The notes under the pieces: model-generated
The model's database searches: none
Told to the model about the DNA's origin: nothing
Seen by the model: the letters and a program-made list of their open reading frames with translations, nothing else
Shown: positions 1 to 6,803 of the stretch, piece after piece
How the letters are laid out: the number at the start of each line of letters is the position of its first letter
How positions within the stretch are numbered: the first letter of the stretch is position 1
NCBI GenBank assembly: GCA_910580235.1
Contig: CAJTVU010000013.1
Coordinates: forward strand, 1 to 27,470
Length of the DNA stretch: 27,470 bases
Reading direction: 5' to 3'
Source of the DNA: an uncultured Dorea sp.
GTDB lineage: Bacteria; Bacillota; Clostridia; Lachnospirales; Lachnospiraceae
Made by a program: the position numbers and the translations under genes

Positions 1-2
1 AC

Positions 3-73
3 AGGGGATTGGTCAAGTGGTATGATAGGGGTCTCCAAAACCTTTGGCGGGGGTTCGATTCCCTCATCCCCTG
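3..73 (+). tRNA. tRNA-Trp (anticodon CCA)
   Basis: A full cloverleaf can be drawn. The 7-bp acceptor stem AGGGGAT/ATCCCCT is followed by discriminator G, which is typical of bacterial tRNA-Trp. The D stem is short (3 bp). The anticodon stem has two G-U pairs, its loop CTCCAAA gives anticodon CCA at 35-37, and the T arm carries TTCGATT. The 3' CCA is not encoded; the next bases are TTGGC, so it must be added after transcription. The promoter lies outside the window. Confidence 0.93.
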
Positions 74-78
74 TTGGC

Positions 79-120
79 AAAAAGCGTCAGAATGCTAAAA
101 GCAGTGTTCCGGCGTTTTTT
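79..120 (+). terminator. Intrinsic terminator after tRNA-Trp
   Basis: The imperfect stem AAAAAGCGTC/GGCGTTTTTT (10 pairs, two of them wobble) encloses a weaker inner hairpin and ends in six T. It sits directly downstream of the tRNA and upstream of the promoter of the next gene, so it probably ends the tRNA transcript. Confidence 0.6.
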
Positions 121-144
121 ATTTGTACAATATAACAAAATATC

Positions 145-153
145 TGCTATAAT
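145..153 (+). promoter_or_regulatory. Extended -10 promoter of the anchored extracellular protein gene
   Basis: TGC-TATAAT is a perfect extended -10 element, 32 bases before the start codon. A TTGTAC at 123-128 is 19 bases upstream, a poor -35 distance, so the extended -10 probably carries the promoter. Confidence 0.6.
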
Positions 154-185
154 TAGATTCAGATTACACGCAGGAGAAAACATCC

Positions 186-1361
186 ATGAAATGCAAAATA
201 CCCTTTCTGCATTTTCCTGGCATTGCAGCCGGCATCCTGTTGCTTGGGTGCATCGCAAGCCCGCTGACGGCAAACGCGCACCTTGCATCTGACAATGCGT
301 TCGAGGGCGCCGTCTGGGAGAAGATACTGGAAGAAGATGTGGAAAGCCCACAGGGCATCGTACAGTCTGTCTGTGCGACTGAACACTATATCATCACTTT
401 GGAGAATTATGCCGACGGCTCAAGCGAGCCGGATATTGTGAAAGCATATTACCGGAATGATGTAGATGAGAATGGGGATCCAGTCGAGCCCTACACCCTT
501 GCCAAACGTGTGGCGGCTACAGACTATGAACATGCCAACGGGATGGCGTACAATCCCAATACTGGAGAGATCGCAGTCGCCCTCTATTCCAACAGCATAC
601 CTGAGAACAGAGGCTGCATCTTCATCATGGATGCGCTGACGCTGGAGTATAAAGAAAGAGTCCAGATCTCCGACGCTTACAATATATTAGGAATCGGTTA
701 TGACGAAGAAAATGACCGTTATATCATACAGACAGACTGGGAGGGCGGGTACAGCTTTAAGATACTGGACAACAGCTTCCAGATCATCGAAGATCTGGGA
801 GAATACGCGCACACTGCAAAGGGAGATAATTTTCAGGATCTGTGCGTCAGCGGTGATTATATCATTAATTTCCCTCTGACTTTATACCTGGGGATCGGCG
901 ACTTTATCCATGTATACTCCATCTCCCAAAGAGAGCTGGTGTCCGATGCCAGGGTAGACTTCCAGTTCCAAAATGTGTCCTACGACGAGCCAGAATCTAT
1001 CTGCGAGCTGGAGCCCGGCGTCTTCGTTGCGACAGTGTGCGTCGTTTATGAAGACGGCAGAAAGACGAATTGTCTGTACAAAACTACCGTACCTACGACA
1101 GACACCGCGGCCTCCCCTGACTCTCCTTCCTCGGCCTCCGGCGCTTCCGACACCGCCAGCGCCGCCAGCGCAGAAAAGGAGGGGTTCCTGAAAGCAGCTG
1201 TGAAAAAGGTACACAACATACCCGTCATCAAAGCATTGGCCGCACTGCTCGTCATACTGGTCATCCTGCTTCTCCTTCGTATAAGATATGTCGTCGTCCA
1301 GAGGGAACGAAGACGCAAGCTAAGACGAACAAAACAGGCACGAAAAAGAGCGGGGATATGA
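186..1361 (+). CDS. Secreted, C-terminally membrane-anchored protein of unknown function
   Basis: I do not recognise a named family in this 391-residue protein. The N-terminus is a signal sequence with a hydrophobic core (residues 12-24). It could be cleaved after ANA (31) by signal peptidase I, or lipid-modified at Cys22 (LLGC). Residues 40-300 are a beta-rich extracellular domain with propeller-like strand repeats such as GMAYNPNTGEIAV. A Ser/Ala/Thr-rich linker (about 305-330) follows. One membrane helix (about 345-365) and a very basic cytoplasmic tail end the chain. The start is supported by AGGAGA nine bases upstream. The gene is monocistronic, between a tRNA terminator and its own terminator, whose loop contains the stop codon. 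A surface sensor or binding role is only inference. Confidence 0.85.
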   Translation: MKCKIPFLHFPGIAAGILLLGCIASPLTANAHLASDNAFEGAVWEKILEEDVESPQGIVQSVCATEHYIITLENYADGSSEPDIVKAYYRNDVDENGDPVEPYTLAKRVAATDYEHANGMAYNPNTGEIAVALYSNSIPENRGCIFIMDALTLEYKERVQISDAYNILGIGYDEENDRYIIQTDWEGGYSFKILDNSFQIIEDLGEYAHTAKGDNFQDLCVSGDYIINFPLTLYLGIGDFIHVYSISQRELVSDARVDFQFQNVSYDEPESICELEPGVFVATVCVVYEDGRKTNCLYKTTVPTTDTAASPDSPSSASGASDTASAASAEKEGFLKAAVKKVHNIPVIKALAALLVILVILLLLRIRYVVVQRERRRKLRRTKQARKRAGI

Positions 1362-1373
1362 TCCCGCTCTTTT
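1344..1373. terminator. Strong bidirectional terminator overlapping a stop codon
   Basis: An 11-bp perfect stem AAAAGAGCGGG/CCCGCTCTTTT has an 8-base loop. T runs lie on both strands, so it can stop the upstream plus-strand gene and read-through from the minus-strand symporter gene. The TGA stop of the upstream gene (1359-1361) lies inside the loop. Confidence 0.85.
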
Positions 1374-1495
1374 CTCATCTAGGAAACTCCGTTCCCTAGA
1401 TGAGAAAAGCCCTCCGGGAAGATGCGCGCTCGTGCGAGCAGAAAATGTCACTGCGTGACCGCACTCGGCGCAGCAAAGCGGACTTGTCCGCTTTG
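1371..1495. repeat. Block of four hairpins in a convergent intergenic region
   Basis: This 125-base non-coding block folds on itself repeatedly. There is a 13-bp inverted repeat (TTTCTCATCTAGG at 1371-1383 with its complement at 1395-1407). Then come GCTC/GAGC (1428-1439), GTCAC/GTGAC (1447-1459), and a perfect 10-bp hairpin CAAAGCGGAC/GTCCGCTTTG (1474-1495). Only the neighbouring 1344-1373 stem has a T run, so these are not simple terminators. The design resembles an interspersed palindromic repeat, but no second copy is in the window. Confidence 0.55.
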
Positions 1496-1509
1496 TTCTA
1501 TCGTCCTGG

Positions 1510-2910
1510 CTACAGGCTCTGTCTTTTACTCTCCTCATATTCTTTCAAGGCTCCCAGCGCCTGCCCCGCAAGTGGATAGAGGAAGGCGATATTGAACACA
1601 GTCATAAGCCCTACCCCGACGTCGCCCAGATCCCACACAAACGTGTACGTAGCGATCCCGCCGATAAAAAGCATTACAAGGGCAAGTATCTTATATCCAG
1701 TCTGGGACGCCCAGCTGTCTCCAAACAGATATGCCACATTTCCGCGGGCATAGAACAAGATCCCAATAAACGTTGAAAAGCTGAACAGCCACAAGATCAG
1801 GGCGATAAATACTACGCCTGCGCTCCCCATATAATGGCTCATGGCCGTCTGCAGCAGATCCATGCCCACCAGCCCTTCTGTTACGCTCTCGGGGACGAGC
1901 AGCATGATCATAGCCGTACAGCTACATATGACGATCGTGTCGACGAACACTCCGAGAGCCTGTACAAGCCCGATCTTCGCCGGGTGGTCTGTCTCTGCCG
2001 CCGCTGCCGCGCAGGGTGCGGAGCCGGAGCCCGCCTCATTGGAGAACAGCCCTCTCTTCACCCCATTCATCAGCACTCCTGCAAATCCGCCTGCCGCCGC
2101 CTGCTTAAGGCCGAACGCCTCCGCAAATATACGCTCGAACACGCCCGGTATTTTATCGAGGTTCATTAAGATCAGGATGACCGTCATCAGGAAATAGCAC
2201 CCTGCCATAATAGGTACGAGCACATCCAGCACTTTTACCGTCGTGTCCTTCCTAAGCACGATGAACGCCGCCAGTATTACGACGAATGATATCGTGTAAA
2301 GAGGCGGGATGCGGAAAGCATTCTCAAACGCAGACGTGACCGAATTGCCGATGACCTGGCTGATGCCGCACCAACATATAAGCCCGGAAGCTGCGAACAG
2401 CACTGCCGGGATCGTGTAACGCCTCTTAGCATCTCCCACCTTCGTCGTCATAAAACTGTGGATATAGTACGCAGGGCCTCCCCTGTAACCACCATACAGC
2501 GGATCGCTCTCTTTGTAGATCTGTGCCAGCGTCGCCTCAATGAACGCAGTAGAAGAACCGATAAGCGCCGTCACCCACATCCAGAATACGCTTCCTGCTC
2601 CTCCAACAGAAATAGCAGCCACCACGCCTACCAGATTCCCCATCCCTACGCGGGTCGCGGTAGACACGATCAACGTCTGCAGAGAGGACAGCGCGCCCCC
2701 CTTTCTGCCGCTCCTCTTCTCCACCGTCGAGCGCACCATGTCGGGAAACAGGCGGATCGGAAGGAACCTTGTTCGGACTGTAAAATAAATCCCCGTCGGG
2801 ATCAACAGCAGCACAAGAAGGGACAGCCCTAAATTCCCGCCGCCTGGCAGCGGTATCAGAATCAGATCTCCCCACAAGAAGGAATACACTTTTCCAATCA
2901 ATTCTATCAT
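1510..2910 (-). CDS. Sodium/alanine (glycine) symporter, AGCS family
   Basis: This 466-residue multi-spanning membrane protein is of normal length for the alanine-or-glycine:cation symporter family (AlsT/DagA type), which imports small neutral amino acids with sodium. Family blocks are visible: an N-terminal GGGNLGLSLLVLLLIPTGIY segment, the GMGNLVGVVAAISVGGAGSVF block near residue 90, and SNEAGSGSAP near 290, part of the conserved substrate/sodium region. About 10-11 hydrophobic helices can be traced. The start is ATG with AGAGG eight bases upstream. It is a single gene with its own extended -10 promoter. Which amino acid it carries cannot be told from the sequence. An alanine dehydrogenase lies about 12 kb away, but no link is implied. 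Confidence 0.95.
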   Translation of the reverse strand: MIELIGKVYSFLWGDLILIPLPGGGNLGLSLLVLLLIPTGIYFTVRTRFLPIRLFPDMVRSTVEKRSGRKGGALSSLQTLIVSTATRVGMGNLVGVVAAISVGGAGSVFWMWVTALIGSSTAFIEATLAQIYKESDPLYGGYRGGPAYYIHSFMTTKVGDAKRRYTIPAVLFAASGLICWCGISQVIGNSVTSAFENAFRIPPLYTISFVVILAAFIVLRKDTTVKVLDVLVPIMAGCYFLMTVILILMNLDKIPGVFERIFAEAFGLKQAAAGGFAGVLMNGVKRGLFSNEAGSGSAPCAAAAAETDHPAKIGLVQALGVFVDTIVICSCTAMIMLLVPESVTEGLVGMDLLQTAMSHYMGSAGVVFIALILWLFSFSTFIGILFYARGNVAYLFGDSWASQTGYKILALVMLFIGGIATYTFVWDLGDVGVGLMTVFNIAFLYPLAGQALGALKEYEESKRQSL

Positions 2911-2945
2911 ATTAGATTACCTCTTCTTTTCTTTTTTCTTTTCAC

Positions 2946-2954
2946 ATTATAGCA
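2946..2954 (-). promoter_or_regulatory. Extended -10 promoter of the AGCS symporter gene
   Basis: Read on the minus strand this is TGC-TATAAT, 36 bases before the symporter start. No good -35 hexamer lies at 17 bases, so the extended -10 is the main evidence. Confidence 0.6.
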
Positions 2955-2995
2955 TAAAGATACAGCCTGTACTTTATTTTTTTTCACTGTTGTGT

Positions 2996-3001
2996 TAAAA
3001 T
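2996..3001 (+). promoter_or_regulatory. Possible -10 element of the ABC-transporter leader
   Basis: TAAAAT lies 5-10 bases before the first strand of the leader's outer stem, so transcription would start at or just inside that stem, as in many leader RNAs. The -35 region at 17 bases (TTTATT) matches poorly. The call rests mainly on position. Confidence 0.35.
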
Positions 3002-3005
3002 GTCA

Positions 3006-3121
3006 TTGCGACACAGTTATATATCATTTCAAGCGGGCATACTTTTGTTAAAAATGTATGCCTGGTCTTTCATACCTGCTTTGGAATGAACTGTGTCGCA
3101 ACAGGGCCCGGCTACGTTTTT
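3006..3121 (+). promoter_or_regulatory. Candidate structured leader RNA (riboswitch-like) of the ABC transporter operon
   Basis: An outer stem of 13 perfect base pairs (3006-3018 with 3089-3101) closes a folded region. Inside are a second stem (3024-3032 with 3081-3089) and a hairpin (3034-3042 with 3056-3064). GCGGG (3033-3037) can alternatively pair with CCTGC (3075-3079). The hairpin loop and 3' arm TTAAAAATGTA (3048-3058) can pair over 11 positions with TACGTTTTTAA (3113-3123), just before and into the terminator stem. This fits a pseudoknot or antiterminator. The layout (start, aptamer-like fold, terminator, ribosome site, gene) is that of a cis-regulatory RNA. I cannot assign it to a known riboswitch class by eye. 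Confidence 0.6.
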
Positions 3122-3152
3122 AAGTGCGTGGCTGATGGCCGCGCACTTTTTT
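3122..3152 (+). terminator. Leader terminator (attenuator) before the ABC transporter genes
   Basis: An 11-bp stem AAGTGCGTGGC/GCCGCGCACTT has one G-U pair and a 5-base loop and is followed by six T. No plus-strand gene lies upstream, since the neighbouring symporter gene points the other way. The terminator can therefore only act on transcripts started in the leader, implying conditional read-through into 3186-5331. Confidence 0.8.
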
Positions 3153-3185
3153 CATTTTGTATTCCACAACAAAAAGGAGGCTCTT

Positions 3186-4076
3186 ATGAAACTTGAATTA
3201 CGCAACATAAGCAAGAGTTTTGGAGAGAAAGAAGTACTCAAGTATATCTCTTTTTCTGCCGAAAGCGGCAAGGCTTTCGGCCTTCTCGGAAGAAACGGCG
3301 CCGGTAAGACGACCACGATCCGCATCCTGATGCATGTGTTCCCGGCGGACAATGGCGCTATCTTCTTAGACGGAAAGCCGATGGATCGTCAAGAGGTGCA
3401 GATTGGCTATCTCCCGGAAGAACGGGGATTATATCCGAAAAAGAAGATCATCGACCAGCTGGTCTATTTCTCCCAGCTCAAAGGCCTGTCCCGCGCGGAC
3501 GCAATAAGATCCATAGATTACTGGCTTGACAGGCTTAAAATGACCGAATATAGGAATAAGAGGCTTGACACCCTCTCCAAAGGGAACCAGCAGAAGATCC
3601 AGCTCATTACTGCCATTGCCCACGATCCGCAGATCGTCATACTGGACGAGCCGTTCTCCGGCCTGGATCCTGTAAATGCCATGCTGTTAAAAGACGTGGT
3701 CAAAGAAGAGATCGCGAAAGGGAAGATCGTGCTTTTCTCCAGCCATCAGATGAGTTATATTGAGGAATTCTGCGATTCCATCGCCATCTTAAATGGAGGG
3801 CAGGTAGTGCTCCGCGGGGATCTGCACGATATTAAGAGAAATTATGTGCGGGATCGTCTGATCGTCCGTTCCGAACATATGGAAAAAATCTTGTCCGACT
3901 TAGGCGACTGCTGCGATCGCCGGGAGGAAGGAGATCTGATCATCCGGCTTGCATCTACAGAAGACAAGCAGGCGATGATGCGGACTCTGACCGAAAAATA
4001 CGATATTGATGAGATCAAAGTCTTTGAGCCTTCGCTGAACGACATCTTTGTTGAATATGCAGAACAGCAGAATTAG
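3186..4076 (+). CDS. ABC transporter ATP-binding protein, NatA/YhaQ-like
   Basis: This 296-residue ATPase subunit presumably forms a transporter with the membrane protein encoded directly downstream. Visible motifs are Walker A GRNGAGKT (35-42), the ABC signature LSKGNQQ (130-136), Walker B VILDEP (151-156) with D-loop SGLDP, and a switch histidine in SSHQM. The C-terminal 80 residues are the extension common in NatA/YhaQ-type exporter ATPases. I chose ATG at 3186 because AAGGAGG lies five bases upstream. The reading frame is open further upstream, but that part overlaps the leader terminator. NatA relatives drive sodium or drug export; the substrate here is unknown. It is the first gene of a two-gene operon under the 3006-3152 leader. 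Confidence 0.93.
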   Translation: MKLELRNISKSFGEKEVLKYISFSAESGKAFGLLGRNGAGKTTTIRILMHVFPADNGAIFLDGKPMDRQEVQIGYLPEERGLYPKKKIIDQLVYFSQLKGLSRADAIRSIDYWLDRLKMTEYRNKRLDTLSKGNQQKIQLITAIAHDPQIVILDEPFSGLDPVNAMLLKDVVKEEIAKGKIVLFSSHQMSYIEEFCDSIAILNGGQVVLRGDLHDIKRNYVRDRLIVRSEHMEKILSDLGDCCDRREEGDLIIRLASTEDKQAMMRTLTEKYDIDEIKVFEPSLNDIFVEYAEQQN

Positions 4077-4089
4077 GAGGAAAGCAATT

Positions 4090-5331
4090 ATGAAGCAATT
4101 TAAAACGATACTGGCATTTGAATTAAAATACTACTTTAAAAATAAAATATTCGTGGGCATCACGCTTTTCCTCGTAGCCCTCATCGCCGTCCTCATGTTC
4201 TTCCCACGGGCCAAAGAGCTTCTGGGAAAGGACACAGAAGACGCAAAGTCCGAGGAAGCGGCTGTAATGCTTATCGCCGCCGGCTCTTCCGAAGACGCGG
4301 ACAGTGTAAAGACGGCCTTCACTTCTGCATTTCCAGATTATGAAGTCCGTGTCGCCGACGGGGATCTTAATTCCATTAAAGAACAGATCACTTCCGGCGA
4401 TGCAGAATGCGCGTTTGTCATGGAGAGCCCGGCTTCCTATGTTTATTACGTCAACAACCTTTCCATGTACGATGGGAACACCGCTATCGCAGATGAGGTG
4501 CTAAGAAATCTCTGCCAGGCAAACGCCATGGTAGAAAAAGGGATCTCTCCAGACGAGGCCGGATCGATCCTTTCCGTACAAATCGAGCATGAGACAGCGA
4601 GCCTTGGCAAAGATCAGATGCAGAACTTCTTCTACACTTACATCATGATCTTCGCCCTGTATATGGTAATCCTGCTCTATGGCCAGATGGTGGCGACCAA
4701 CGTGGCTACGGAAAAAAGCTCCCGAGCTATGGAGGTTCTCATTACGAGCGCCGATCCTACGAGCATGATGTTCGGAAAAGTCCTCGCATCCTGCCTGGCA
4801 GGGCTGATACAGCTGATCGTCGTATTCGGTTCCGGCTTCCTGCTCTTCAATCTGAATAAATCTTATTGGGCAGACAACATGGTAATAAATTCCATCTTCG
4901 ACATGCCTTTAAGCCTGCTTATTTACATGTTAGTATTTTTTATACTTGGCTTTTTCATCTATGCATTTATGTTCGGAGCGATCGGATCGACGGCCTCTAA
5001 GCTGGAAGACATCAATACTTCCACTATGCCGGTCATGCTCCTGTTCATCATCGGTTTTATGGTAGTCGTCTACTCCATGTCAGGAGGCGGAGTCGACAGC
5101 ACGCTTATGAAGATCTGTTCCTTCGTGCCGTTCACTTCTCCAATGGCTATGTTTACCCGCATCGCCATGAGCACCGTGCCGTTTTATGAAATAGCCCTTT
5201 CTATCGCCATCCTGATACTGTCCACCGCCGGCATTGGCATCCTGTCCGCAAAGATCTACCGTGTCGGCGTCCTTCTCTACGGAACGACGCCAAAGATCAG
5301 CTCTGTTCTGAAATCTGTCCTGCGGGCATAG
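4090..5331 (+). CDS. ABC-2 family transporter permease, NatB/YhaP-like
   Basis: The 413-residue protein has the NatB/YhaP layout: one membrane helix near residues 16-38, an extracytoplasmic domain of about 140 residues, then a cluster of five helices (about 195-395). The segment VATNVATEKSSRAMEVLITS (about 213-232) is the characteristic cytoplasmic coupling region of ABC-2 exporters. The start is ATG at 4090 with AGGAGGAAA upstream, 13 bases after the ATPase stop, so the two are co-transcribed and should form one complex. Export of sodium, an antimicrobial or another compound is possible; the sequence does not decide. No obvious terminator follows before the convergent gene. Confidence 0.92.
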   Translation: MKQFKTILAFELKYYFKNKIFVGITLFLVALIAVLMFFPRAKELLGKDTEDAKSEEAAVMLIAAGSSEDADSVKTAFTSAFPDYEVRVADGDLNSIKEQITSGDAECAFVMESPASYVYYVNNLSMYDGNTAIADEVLRNLCQANAMVEKGISPDEAGSILSVQIEHETASLGKDQMQNFFYTYIMIFALYMVILLYGQMVATNVATEKSSRAMEVLITSADPTSMMFGKVLASCLAGLIQLIVVFGSGFLLFNLNKSYWADNMVINSIFDMPLSLLIYMLVFFILGFFIYAFMFGAIGSTASKLEDINTSTMPVMLLFIIGFMVVVYSMSGGGVDSTLMKICSFVPFTSPMAMFTRIAMSTVPFYEIALSIAILILSTAGIGILSAKIYRVGVLLYGTTPKISSVLKSVLRA

Positions 5332-5354
5332 GACATCGCGGCCTTTCTTTCTTG

Positions 5355-5996
5355 TTACTGGGCATCCATTCTCTTAAATACATTGAGAAGCACTTTCCCG
5401 AGCGCCAGTACAAGAAGGGAGGCCGCGATGGCTTCCGGGACTCCCGACGCTGTAATCGTGCCCATGATCAGCCCCCATACCGCTGTGATCCCCACCTCTC
5501 TCGCGTCAGCATACTGCTGCGCGAACAGAAGGTAGATGCTTCCCATGACTGTCACAGTATTTACCATGGAGCCTACAAATCCTACGATGGGAAGCGCGAT
5601 CAGCTGGTTCAGCTTTATCTTGCAGAGCAGCTGCCACAGCCAGCCAGCTGCAACGCCGATCAATATCCTGCATCCGACCGATATCCAGATCGCCTTCAGA
5701 GCTCCGGGGATCCCCGTTGTGCTCATGAACGGAGAAAATGCAAAGGACAACAGAGTAGGCGCCATCGTGTTGCTGATCAGAGAGCAGACTCCAAAAACCG
5801 CTCCTAATATCCCTCCCGCCATAGGACCGAGAAGTATCGCGCCGATAATGACTGGGATATGCACGGTCGTAGCTTTAATGACCGGCAGCTGGATCATGCC
5901 AAGAGGCGTATTCGCAAGCACGATAATAATCGCTGCCATCAGAGCCACACTGACCATCCATCTTGTATCTCGTTTTCTTTTTTCCATCTTTTCCAT
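5355..5996 (-). CDS. ECF transporter S component, probably for pantothenate
   Basis: This 213-residue, six-helix membrane protein matches the substrate-binding S component of energy-coupling factor vitamin transporters, which work with a shared EcfA/EcfA'/EcfT module encoded elsewhere. The block ATTVHIPVIIGAILLGPMAG (about 42-61) and FGVCSLI are typical of the S subfamily often called PanT. Pantothenate is inferred from that pattern and from coaBC, which uses phosphopantothenate, lying 0.8 kb away on the other strand. Another vitamin or queuosine precursor is possible. Its ribosome site AGGAGG overlaps the stop of the upstream lipoprotein gene, 11 bases away, so the two genes form an operon. 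Confidence 0.8.
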   Translation of the reverse strand: MEKMEKRKRDTRWMVSVALMAAIIIVLANTPLGMIQLPVIKATTVHIPVIIGAILLGPMAGGILGAVFGVCSLISNTMAPTLLSFAFSPFMSTTGIPGALKAIWISVGCRILIGVAAGWLWQLLCKIKLNQLIALPIVGFVGSMVNTVTVMGSIYLLFAQQYADAREVGITAVWGLIMGTITASGVPEAIAASLLVLALGKVLLNVFKRMDAQ

Positions 5997-6007
5997 TGTC
6001 CGTCCTC

Positions 6008-6649
6008 CTATGAAATAGAGGAGACCACGCTGCTTATCTCTGTGCTTGCGTCCTGCAGGCCTCCTCCAATATTCTCTACTGCGTACACGTATATGCTTCC
6101 ATTGCCAAGCGTCATAAATATCCTGCGGCCTTCCGCCATCGTCCCAGACGCATCATAGGAATAATCTACATAAGATACTTGATATTCCCCTTCAGCCACT
6201 GTCTGGATCTCTCCTATGTTAGAATCTCCGGTACTGTTGGCGCTGACCATGTACTGGATCTCCTGAAGGAGCGCGTCTGCCGCGTCTGCTTCGCTCCCGC
6301 TTAAAAGGCGCATCGTAATTACGGAGCCAAATGTCCCTTCTGTCTTCTCGAAGCTCAAATTCACGTCCGAGGAATATTCCATTAAATCATACCCTTCCGG
6401 ACCCCGGACCTTCACACTTGCGCCTCCATCTTCCGTTGTGAGGATATGCGTTTTGCCCTCCTCTCCTCCTGCCCCTTCTGCATCGCCAGAAGAAGCCTCT
6501 CCTGTGGCAGAAGCCTCGTCTGCCTGTTCTTCTGTCTTCTCGATATTTAGATCATCTTCTCCTTTTTCCCCTTCTTTGCCACAGCCAGGCACAGCCAGGC
6601 ACAGAACGAGTATGAATAATATCGCAATTATATTTCTCTTATTTCTCAT
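6008..6649 (-). CDS. Lipoprotein of unknown function
   Basis: This 213-residue protein has a short basic N-terminus, a hydrophobic core and a lipobox VPGC with the lipidated cysteine at 23. An acidic Glu/Asp/Ala/Gly-rich linker (about 25-60) follows, then a globular domain of about 140 residues that I do not recognise. It should sit on the outer face of the membrane. The start is ATG with GGAGG nine bases upstream. It is co-transcribed with the ECF S component and divergent from coaBC, so a role near cofactor uptake is conceivable but unproven. The globular part looks like small lipoproteins predicted to have a PsbP- or DUF-type fold; this is a weak impression only. Confidence 0.85.
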   Translation of the reverse strand: MRNKRNIIAILFILVLCLAVPGCGKEGEKGEDDLNIEKTEEQADEASATGEASSGDAEGAGGEEGKTHILTTEDGGASVKVRGPEGYDLMEYSSDVNLSFEKTEGTFGSVITMRLLSGSEADAADALLQEIQYMVSANSTGDSNIGEIQTVAEGEYQVSYVDYSYDASGTMAEGRRIFMTLGNGSIYVYAVENIGGGLQDASTEISSVVSSIS

Positions 6650-6682
6650 AGAAAAGCCTCCATATCTTTCCGTATTTTTTTA

Positions 6683-6712
6683 ATTATAACATCTTTTCTC
6701 GCCATCTTGCAA
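6683..6712 (-). promoter_or_regulatory. Promoter of the lipoprotein/ECF operon
   Basis: On the minus strand TTGCAA (6707-6712) is followed after 18 bases by TATAAT (6683-6688), a near-ideal sigma-A promoter 33 bases before the lipoprotein start. TTGCAA is its own reverse complement and is shared with the opposite promoter. Confidence 0.72.
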
Positions 6713-6735
6713 CTTCTATGAAAACACGTTATAGT
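6707..6735 (+). promoter_or_regulatory. Promoter of coaBC
   Basis: TTGCAA (6707-6712), a 17-base spacer and TATAGT (6730-6735) make a good sigma-A promoter with about 60 bases of leader before coaBC. The -35 hexamer is the same one used by the divergent lipoprotein promoter, so only one can be occupied at a time. Confidence 0.68.
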
Positions 6736-6803
6736 GGTACATAGAATCTGACAGACAGAAAGAAAATAAATGAAACAGGCAAAATGGGAAAAGAGGGCTG
6801 ACT

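Noticed and set aside
3093..3185. A longer N-terminus for the NatA-like ATPase
   Set aside because: The extension has no ribosome site and would be encoded by the leader terminator hairpin. AAGGAGG points to ATG 3186.
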